Source: Anaerolineae bacterium
GTDB lineage: Bacteria > Chloroflexota > Anaerolineae > 4572-78 > J111
DNA: 55,828 nt
Reading direction: 5' to 3'
Assembly: GCA_023382535.1 (NCBI GenBank)
Contig: JAHDWA010000064.1
Span: 1-55,828, forward strand
Shown: one piece after another, positions 50,411 to 55,828 of the stretch
Position numbering within the stretch: the first letter of the stretch is position 1
Layout: each line of letters starts with the position of its first letter
The notes under the pieces: model-generated
What the model was told of the DNA's origin: nothing
Databases searched by the model: none
Seen by the model: only the letters and a program-made list of their open reading frames with translations
Position numbers and translations under genes: made by a program

Positions 50411-50735
50411 ATTATCCAGACTCATCCGCAAACTCTCAAACGGGTCGCCCGGACATGCATCTTGCTCTACCAGATACCACTCCCACCGCCAGGTAGTAAT
50501 CTATCTCACGGGCTAAATTTTGGCGCAAATCGGCCAGCGGCACATGGGCGCTGATACCTTTCAAGCCCAGTTCGTTAAGGGTTTGGGACAATTCAGCGGC
50601 CGTTAGTCCAAAAGTTCCGGCCAGTTCGATGCCGACATAACCCAGTTCGGCCACTCGCCGCAGCGCGCCGTGTAAATCTTGAGCCGCGGCCTGGCGCACG
50701 GTATACATTTGAGCTATAAGGGGTATTTGAGCCAT
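50390..50735 (-). pseudogene. sugar phosphate isomerase/epimerase, internal deletion
   Basis: The ATG at 50735 opens a typical xylose-isomerase-like TIM-barrel N-terminus (IPLIAQMYTVRQAAAQ, LRRVAELGYVGIELAG). After about 80 residues, at LAV (near 50490), the sequence jumps in another frame to the family's C-terminal end: EWYLVEQDACPGDPFESLRM, ending DNLRGLLA at 50390. About 150 central residues are missing and the two parts are out of frame. Intact members are about 260-280 residues, so this is a remnant. Confidence 0.7.
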
Positions 50736-50755
50736 CCTATCTCCTGTTTCATAAA

Positions 50756-50784
50756 AAACAGGCCCTACATTATGTAGGGCCTGT
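50756..50784 (-). terminator. rho-independent terminator of clpC
   Basis: On the minus strand the arms ACAGGCCCTACAT and ATGTAGGGCCTGT are perfect and are followed by six T residues. It sits 72 bp after the clpC stop. Confidence 0.85.
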
Positions 50785-50855
50785 TTGATTTTCTAAGATC
50801 ACCTTATCTTATCTCGCCAGCCGCCTGTCGAACGGTTTGCCGTCGGCGGCCCGTT

Positions 50856-53330
50856 CTAAATCACCGGGGCTGAGAGGGTTTCGGTTTGCTCTTTATTGCC
50901 GGCTTGCAAGATTTTGAACACAATCTTGCCATCTTCGACGTCTGCCTGAACCGTATCGCCCAGGGAAAAATCACCGGCCAAAATGCCCTCAGACAGGGCA
51001 TCTTCAACTTTGGCCTGGATAACCCGGCGCAGCGGCCGCGCTCCAAAGTCGGGATCATAGCCTTCTTCGGCAATCAGCCGTTTGACGGCGTCGGTGACCT
51101 CCAGGTTCAATTCTTGTTCCTTCAACCGTTCTTGCACAAGATTGAGCAGCAGGTCAACAATTTGGGTGATCTCTTCGCGGCTCAAGGCACGGAAGATGAT
51201 GGTTCCATCCAGCCGGTTGCGGAACTCGGGCCGGAACATACGCTCCATCTCGCTGACAACTTTTTTGCGCATCTTTTGATAGGCGCTGTCTTCCGTTACC
51301 TGATCCTCCCTTTTAACCCCAAAGCCCAGGCTGGTTTCACGTTTAATCAAATCTGCGCCAACATTGGAGGTCAAGATCAGGATGGTGTTGCGGAAGTTGA
51401 CCTTTTTGCCTTTGGCGTCACTCAGGTTGCCGTCTTCCATGATTTGCAGCAACGTGTTAAATGCCTCCGGGTGCGCCTTTTCAATCTCGTCAAACAAGAT
51501 GACGCTGTAGGGCCGGCGACGGACTGCCTCGGTGAGCTGGCCGCCTTCCTCGTATCCGACATAGCCGGGCGGCGAACCGACCAGGCGGGCCACGTTGTGC
51601 CGTTCCATAAACTCGCTCATATCGAGCTTAATCAGCGCATCTTCACTGCCGAACATAAATTCAGCCAGGGCTTTCGCCAGCTCCGTTTTACCGACACCGG
51701 TCGGCCCCAGGAAGATAAAGGTGCCGATGGGTCGTTTGGGGTCCTTGAGGCCGGCGCGGGCGCGGCGGACCGCTTTAGAAATGGCTTCGATGGCTTCATT
51801 TTGTCCCACGACACGCTTGTGCAGGGCGGCTTCCATTTGCAGCAGCCGCTCTTTCTCCTCGGTTGCCAGGCGGCGCACCGGGATGCCGGTCCACATGGAA
51901 ACGACCTCGGCAATGTCTTCTTCCATCACCTTCGGTTTTTCCAGGGTGGGTTCTTCAAAATCAAGGTCAAGGTCGTCCAGGGAGTCGGTTAAATCCTCCG
52001 TACCTCGGATCCGCATCACGTCGTCAAAGCGCGACGGCTCGCGATCAGAGGGCAGATCGCGCATCTCGACAACCTTGTCCGTCAGTTCTGAAGCGAAAGG
52101 TATCTTGTAAAGGCGCACCCGGGCCGAGGCTTCATCAATCAAGTCAATGGCCTTATCCGGCATAAATCGGTCGGGGACATAGCGAGCCGCCAGGTGAGCT
52201 GCGGCAAAGAGCGCTTCGTCGGTAATTTCCAGGTTATGGTGCGCTTCGTAGCGGCTGCGGATGCCTTTGAGGATTTCGATGGTTTCCTCGATGGTCGGCT
52301 CATCCACCATGACCGATTGGAAGCGGCGTTCCAGGGCAGCGTCGCCTTCGATATTTTTGCGATACTCGTCCAGGGTCGTCGCGCCGATACACTGCAACTC
52401 GCCGCGGGCCAGGGCCGGCTTGAGAATATTGGCGGCGTCCACCGAGCTGCCGGCAGAGCCAGCGCCAACCAGCATGTGCAGTTCGTCAATAAACAGGATC
52501 GCGCCCGACTCTTTGATTTCCTCGATGACTCGCTTCAGCCGCTCCTCAAACTGGCCGCGATACATTGTCCCGGCTACCAGCGAGCCGACATCGAGCATAA
52601 CCACGCGCTTGCCCAGAAGGGTATCCGGCGCCTGGTTATTGACAATGCGCTGGGCCAAACCTTCCACGATGGCAGTCTTACCAACCCCAGGCTCGCCGAT
52701 GAGCGCCGGGTTATTTTTTGTTCGCCGCGAGAGAATTTGAATCACTCGCTCAATTTCATTTTGACGACCCACAACCGGGTCCAGCTTACCGGCTTCCGCT
52801 TGCGCGGTCAGGTCGGTGCCAAGCTGATCAACCAGGGGCGTGCCTTTAGATTCGCGGTTGGGCGTTGAGGTGGCAGATTGGGCGGAACTTTCCATCATCA
52901 CCCGCGCCGTTTGCGAGCGAACTTTATCCAGGCCCACGCCCAGACCCTTGAGCACATCTACCGCCACACCTTCACCCGCTCGAACCAGGCCGAGCAGGAG
53001 GTGTTCGGTGCCGATGTAATGATGGCCCAGCCGCCGCGCTTCATCCACGGCCAGCTCAATCACCCGTTTGGTGCGGGGGGTCAGGCTCAACTTGCCGTAC
53101 ATTGCTCGCTGGCCCCGGCCTACGGTGCGTTCTACCCGCTCGCGGACCTGCTTGGGGTCAACGCCCAGGTCTCGGAGAACTCTCACTGCTACGCCATTTT
53201 CTTCACGAACCAGTCCTAACAGAAGGTGTTCCGTGCCGATGTAATTGTGATTGAGACGTTGAGCTTCTTCTTGGGCCAGGGTCAAAACTCGGCGTGCTCG
53301 TTTAGTAAAACGATCAAATTTGTCAGCCAT
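50856..53330 (-). CDS. clpC: ATP-dependent Clp protease ATP-binding subunit ClpC
   Basis: An 824-residue Hsp100/ClpC unfoldase that feeds ClpP. Two Clp-N repeats (each with [13 protein letters not shown]) come first, then AAA-1 with Walker A GEPGVGKT near residue 210 and AAA-2 with GPTGVGKT near residue 555. Between them the usual ClpC middle domain (coiled coil with a UVR motif) is not recognisable; instead there is an acidic stretch ([16 protein letters not shown]). Length is otherwise normal. The AAGGA ribosome site precedes the ATG. No CtsR or CIRCE operator is evident. It lies 101 bp after rpsA. Confidence 0.93.
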   Translation of the reverse strand: MADKFDRFTKRARRVLTLAQEEAQRLNHNYIGTEHLLLGLVREENGVAVRVLRDLGVDPKQVRERVERTVGRGQRAMYGKLSLTPRTKRVIELAVDEARRLGHHYIGTEHLLLGLVRAGEGVAVDVLKGLGVGLDKVRSQTARVMMESSAQSATSTPNRESKGTPLVDQLGTDLTAQAEAGKLDPVVGRQNEIERVIQILSRRTKNNPALIGEPGVGKTAIVEGLAQRIVNNQAPDTLLGKRVVMLDVGSLVAGTMYRGQFEERLKRVIEEIKESGAILFIDELHMLVGAGSAGSSVDAANILKPALARGELQCIGATTLDEYRKNIEGDAALERRFQSVMVDEPTIEETIEILKGIRSRYEAHHNLEITDEALFAAAHLAARYVPDRFMPDKAIDLIDEASARVRLYKIPFASELTDKVVEMRDLPSDREPSRFDDVMRIRGTEDLTDSLDDLDLDFEEPTLEKPKVMEEDIAEVVSMWTGIPVRRLATEEKERLLQMEAALHKRVVGQNEAIEAISKAVRRARAGLKDPKRPIGTFIFLGPTGVGKTELAKALAEFMFGSEDALIKLDMSEFMERHNVARLVGSPPGYVGYEEGGQLTEAVRRRPYSVILFDEIEKAHPEAFNTLLQIMEDGNLSDAKGKKVNFRNTILILTSNVGADLIKRETSLGFGVKREDQVTEDSAYQKMRKKVVSEMERMFRPEFRNRLDGTIIFRALSREEITQIVDLLLNLVQERLKEQELNLEVTDAVKRLIAEEGYDPDFGARPLRRVIQAKVEDALSEGILAGDFSLGDTVQADVEDGKIVFKILQAGNKEQTETLSAPVI

Positions 53331-53403
53331 GTAATTAATTCCTTAATGAGTCCTGCTTGAAACTTTGGTAATCCTATTAAATTATGACGAAAGCGATTTA
53401 GAC

Positions 53404-53432
53404 AAATCGGGAAACAGAGCTTTTCCCGATTT
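53404..53432 (-). terminator. hairpin at the rpsA 3' end
   Basis: On the minus strand AAATCGGGAAA pairs with TTTCCCGATTT across a short loop, overlapping the rpsA stop codon region. The T-run after it is short, so termination is probable but not certain. Confidence 0.55.
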
Positions 53433-54622
53433 TACGCCTCTATCGTTTCTTTGTCCTCTTCGGAGCCGGTTTCGCTTGTTTCGTCCGTCTTGGTCTCTTT
53501 ATAATCAGACCAATTCTCTTTCTCTTCGACCTGTTTCATGCTCAGGCCCATACGCCGCCGGTCGGGGTCAATATGAATGATACGCACTTTAACGGCTTGA
53601 CCTTCAGACACCACCTCCCGGGGATGGGTGATGTTTTTGTCTGAAAGTTCAGAGATGTGGATTAGACCTTCAATACGATCGTCAATACGAGCAAATGCAC
53701 CAAAGTTAGTTAACTTGGTAATCACCGCATCTACGACCTGATTAATTTCATAGTAATCAAAAACCTGGCTCCAGGGTTCCGGTTGGAGACGTTTGAGGCT
53801 CAGGGCGACCCGCTGCTGGTCAAGATCTACACTCAAAATATAAACCTTGACCTCGTCGCCCGCTTTTAACACTTCACGCGGATGCGAAATGCGGGTCCAG
53901 GCCAACTCTGAGAGGTGGATCAGGCCATCTACCCCACCGATGTCTACAAATGCGCCGAAATCGGCCAGGCTGGTCACGCGCCCGGTACGAACGTCTCCTT
54001 CGGTCAGCTCGGTCATAAAACTCGCTTTGTTTTTGCGGGCTTCTTCGGCGGCGGCTCGTTCGGAAAGGATCAGCCGGTTGCGGTCACGATCAACCTCGAT
54101 GATCTTTAGCAATAGTTTTTCGCCCATCAGTTGGTTCCAGCGTTCCGGCTTATTGGGGCCGCCGAACTGGGCATTCACCAACTGCGATCCGGGCACAAAT
54201 CCACGGATCTGGCCAAAGTTCACAATCAACCCGCCCTTGTTGTTGCCAATGACGGTGCTTTCAACCGTTTCTCCGGCGGTAAAAAGCCGTTCTGCTTCTT
54301 CCCAGTCCTTTTCTACTCTGGCCTGGCTAAGCGACAGAATAATATGGGTCTCTTCCTGGTCATTTTCAACGCTGACGACATAGACAGGGATCGTGTCGCC
54401 GACTTTGATTTGATCCAACTCTTCGGGACTGAGGTTACTCAAATCCTTGGGATCTACCATACCTTCAGATTTTGCGCCCACGTCAACCAGGATTTCGCCT
54501 GGACGTTTACGCGCAACAACTCCTTTAACAATTTCGCCCGGTTTAACCACCCGGACCAAATTGTCCTCTTGGGCTAACAGATCTGCCATTGTCATCATGT
54601 TTTCATCATCTGAGCTAATCAA
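53432..54622 (-). CDS. rpsA: 30S ribosomal protein S1
   Basis: A 396-residue protein with four S1 RNA-binding repeats, the length usual for S1 in Chloroflexota and Actinobacteria (E. coli S1 has six). Repeats begin near VVKPGEIVKGVV, VESTVIGNNKGGLIV, GRVTSLADFGAFVDIG and DAVITKLTNFGAFARI. It recruits mRNA to the ribosome. I kept the TTG start at 54622 because GGAG lies six bases upstream, whereas the nearby ATGs (MMTM) lack a site. A good promoter lies at 54697-54725. The C-terminal tail is acidic. Confidence 0.93.
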   Translation of the reverse strand: MISSDDENMMTMADLLAQEDNLVRVVKPGEIVKGVVARKRPGEILVDVGAKSEGMVDPKDLSNLSPEELDQIKVGDTIPVYVVSVENDQEETHIILSLSQARVEKDWEEAERLFTAGETVESTVIGNNKGGLIVNFGQIRGFVPGSQLVNAQFGGPNKPERWNQLMGEKLLLKIIEVDRDRNRLILSERAAAEEARKNKASFMTELTEGDVRTGRVTSLADFGAFVDIGGVDGLIHLSELAWTRISHPREVLKAGDEVKVYILSVDLDQQRVALSLKRLQPEPWSQVFDYYEINQVVDAVITKLTNFGAFARIDDRIEGLIHISELSDKNITHPREVVSEGQAVKVRIIHIDPDRRRMGLSMKQVEEKENWSDYKETKTDETSETGSEEDKETIEA

Positions 54623-54696
54623 AATGCTCTCTCCCGGTGGAATTGCTCCTTGCCATACAAAAATATGCTACTTTTGCAGGCTTAAAGCATAAACAC

Positions 54697-54725
54697 ATTA
54701 TACTTGGACTCTAAACAAAAATCAA
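54697..54725 (-). promoter_or_regulatory. rpsA promoter
   Basis: On the minus strand TTGATT and TATAAT are 17 nt apart, giving a leader of about 68 nt. Confidence 0.65.
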
Positions 54726-54852
54726 ACATTTTCATAGAGGTCAGTAATTCCAAAAATTATAGCGATAGGTCGGGGGGAGAGACAGATTGGAAGAAGTCTA
54801 TTCAGGACAAAATAGCCGTATTTGAACTTGCCCCCCAAGCTGTGTGCAGTTT

Positions 54853-54889
54853 GACAAGCTCGTTCCCAAACTCAGTTTGGGAACGAGCT
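54853..54889. repeat. 18-bp-arm perfect hairpin between rpsA and ridA
   Basis: CAAGCTCGTTCCCAAACT (54853-54870) and its exact reverse complement AGTTTGGGAACGAGCTTG (54872-54889) are separated by a single base. It lies just after the ridA stop. It resembles palindromic GTTCCCAAAC-type dispersed repeats and could also end the ridA mRNA. Confidence 0.75.
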
Positions 54890-54896
54890 TGAAGGG

Positions 54897-55292
54897 TTAG
54901 CTTGCCGCCCTGATGGCAACGGCTTCGATTTCGACACCAGCGCCCATTGGCAGCGCGGCCACCTGTACCGTACTCCGGGCGGGCGGGTCGCTGGCAAAAA
55001 AGCTGCCGTAGACTTGGTTAATTGCCGCAAAATCGCCCAAATTGGTCACAAAAATAGTCGTTTTGACCACATGCGCCAGGCTGCTGCCGGCTGCCTCCAA
55101 AACGTTCGCCAGGTTTTGCATCACCTGTCGCGTTTGCTCTTCAATTCCACCTTCGATTAAGTTGCTCGTTCCCGGCACCAGCGGAATTTGTCCGGCCGTG
55201 TAGATCAAATCCCCTACCTTTACCCCTTGAGAATAAGGGCCAATCGCGACAGGAGCATTTTGAGTGGCAATGACTTCACGTTTTAAGGACAT
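54897..55292 (-). CDS. ridA: RidA-family enamine/imine deaminase
   Basis: A 131-residue YjgF/YER057c/UK114 protein that hydrolyses reactive enamine/imine intermediates released by PLP enzymes. APVAIGPYSQGVKVGDLIYTAGQ at the N-terminus, the VKTTIFVTNLGDFAAIN segment and the active-site Arg in PPARSTVQVAALP are all present. GGAGGGG precedes the ATG. A CCAGAAG/CTTCTGG hairpin (55314-55336) lies in its leader. It is followed by an 18-bp-arm palindrome. Confidence 0.93.
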   Translation of the reverse strand: MSLKREVIATQNAPVAIGPYSQGVKVGDLIYTAGQIPLVPGTSNLIEGGIEEQTRQVMQNLANVLEAAGSSLAHVVKTTIFVTNLGDFAAINQVYGSFFASDPPARSTVQVAALPMGAGVEIEAVAIRAAS

Positions 55293-55420
55293 TTCCCCTC
55301 CATTTTTCAGACCCCAGAAGCCTTAACGACTTCTGGTATCTTTAGGAGTATTGTAGCATAGGGTCTGCCATGCGCCAAAAAGCAAAAATATCACCTCAAC
55401 TCAATCCTTAAAAATATTAT

Positions 55421-55456
55421 TTAAGTATTGACTTAATTAAGTGATTACTGTATAAT
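55421..55456 (+). promoter_or_regulatory. arsR-type promoter with embedded operator, leaderless mRNA
   Basis: TTGACT (55428-55433) and TATAAT (55451-55456) are 17 nt apart. The perfect palindrome ACTTAATTAAGT (55431-55442) lies in the spacer, with another TTAAGT at 55421-55426, giving three half-sites. The expected transcription start coincides with the ATG at 55463. Confidence 0.7.
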
Positions 55457-55462
55457 GCGGCT

Positions 55463-55777
55463 ATGGATAAATTTTCTGCCCTGGCTGATCCGACCCGACG
55501 CCTCATTCTGGAGATATTGGCCAGAAGCGGCCAATTATCGGCGACGGAAATAAGCGATCAATTTCAGGTCAGTCCCTCGGCTATTTCCCAGCATCTCAAA
55601 GTGTTGCGTGTGGCAAATTTGGTGCTGATGGAAAAACGAGCCCAGCAGCGGATCTATCAGATCAATCGGGAGACTATGGTTGAACTGGAAGCATGGGCCA
55701 AGCAATTAGCGCAGCAGTGGGATGAGCGTTTTGAGGTTCTGGATGAAGTCCTTGAGGCAGAAAAAAAGAAACTCTAA
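55463..55777 (+). CDS. ArsR-family winged-helix regulator
   Basis: A 104-residue single-domain regulator. FSALADPTRRLILEIL at the N-terminus and the recognition helix VSPSAISQHLKVLRVANLV are typical. The C-terminal helix is charged. No Cys is present, so it is not a classical metal sensor of the ArsR/SmtB kind; many relatives in this subgroup control START-domain (AHSA1) genes that would lie just downstream, outside the window. It probably represses its own promoter through the TTAAGT/ACTTAA palindrome. No ribosome site exists because the predicted transcript begins at the ATG. Confidence 0.88.
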   Translation: MDKFSALADPTRRLILEILARSGQLSATEISDQFQVSPSAISQHLKVLRVANLVLMEKRAQQRIYQINRETMVELEAWAKQLAQQWDERFEVLDEVLEAEKKKL

Positions 55778-55828
55778 GAGCCTGTCTGAAAAGGTCAGGT
55801 AGCGGCCAGACGACGGATCATCAAGCGG

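Overview
The window looks like a chromosomal segment of an uncultured or environmental Chloroflexota bacterium (Anaerolineae-like). This is inference from gene content: coenzyme F420 genes, a SdhCAB complex with a single 5-helix cytochrome b subunit, a four-S1-domain RpsA, HyuA/HyuB, SARP- and NB-ARC-type STAND regulators and partner-switching (SpoIIE/STAS) proteins. DNA is moderately GC-rich by eye. No rRNA, tRNA, CRISPR array or phage structural gene was recognised.

Layout. 1-4.2 kb: a plus-strand catabolic-looking operon (FAD amine/amino-acid oxidase, two tandem EamA exporters, a DapB-like reductase without the catalytic His). 4.2-10.5 kb: minus-strand HyuB, HyuA and a TPP enzyme. 10.5-13.5 kb: a coenzyme F420 cluster (nitroreductase, universal stress protein, CofE, NADPH:F420 reductase). 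13.5-17.5 kb: a GT-C-like membrane protein whose gene carries short tandem repeats, and a Cys-type formate dehydrogenase alpha subunit. 17.7-22.8 kb: an accessory stretch with a pentapeptide-repeat protein, an ORF-less group II intron, a higBA toxin-antitoxin pair and an IS91-like element with a decayed integrase. 22.9-28.2 kb: PP2C phosphatase, a lone PDH E1-alpha, a STAND regulator and a tiny membrane protein. 28.3-31.8 kb: sdhCAB. 32-39.5 kb: a large FtsX-type permease, a zinc-finger membrane protein, a GxGYxYP lipoprotein and a Phd/VapC pair. 39.5-40.8 kb: a SelW-like selenoprotein with an in-frame UGA, and lgt. 41-46.6 kb: a signalling module (SpoIIE phosphatase fused to an RsbW-type kinase domain, two STAS proteins, CheY-like receiver; then on the other strand monooxygenase, STAS, SnoaL). 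46.7-55.8 kb: SARP-AAA-TPR regulator, a deleted sugar-isomerase pseudogene, clpC, rpsA, ridA and an ArsR regulator.

The two most notable items are not visible as ordinary ORFs. First, a 680-nt group II intron (18768-19447) has a textbook 34-nt domain V, a domain VI with bulged A and a GUGCG...AC pair of boundaries, but no reverse transcriptase. Second, a SelW/Rdx selenoprotein (39564-39806) has its CxxU motif encoded by UGA, so conventional gene calling starts it too late at a GTG and loses the active site.

Other structure outside genes includes two copies of a GGTGACnGGCACT inverted repeat, an octamer/heptamer tandem-repeat family inside and between genes, a shared element just upstream of two start codons, several clear sigma70-type promoters (two probably giving leaderless mRNAs) and rho-independent terminators.
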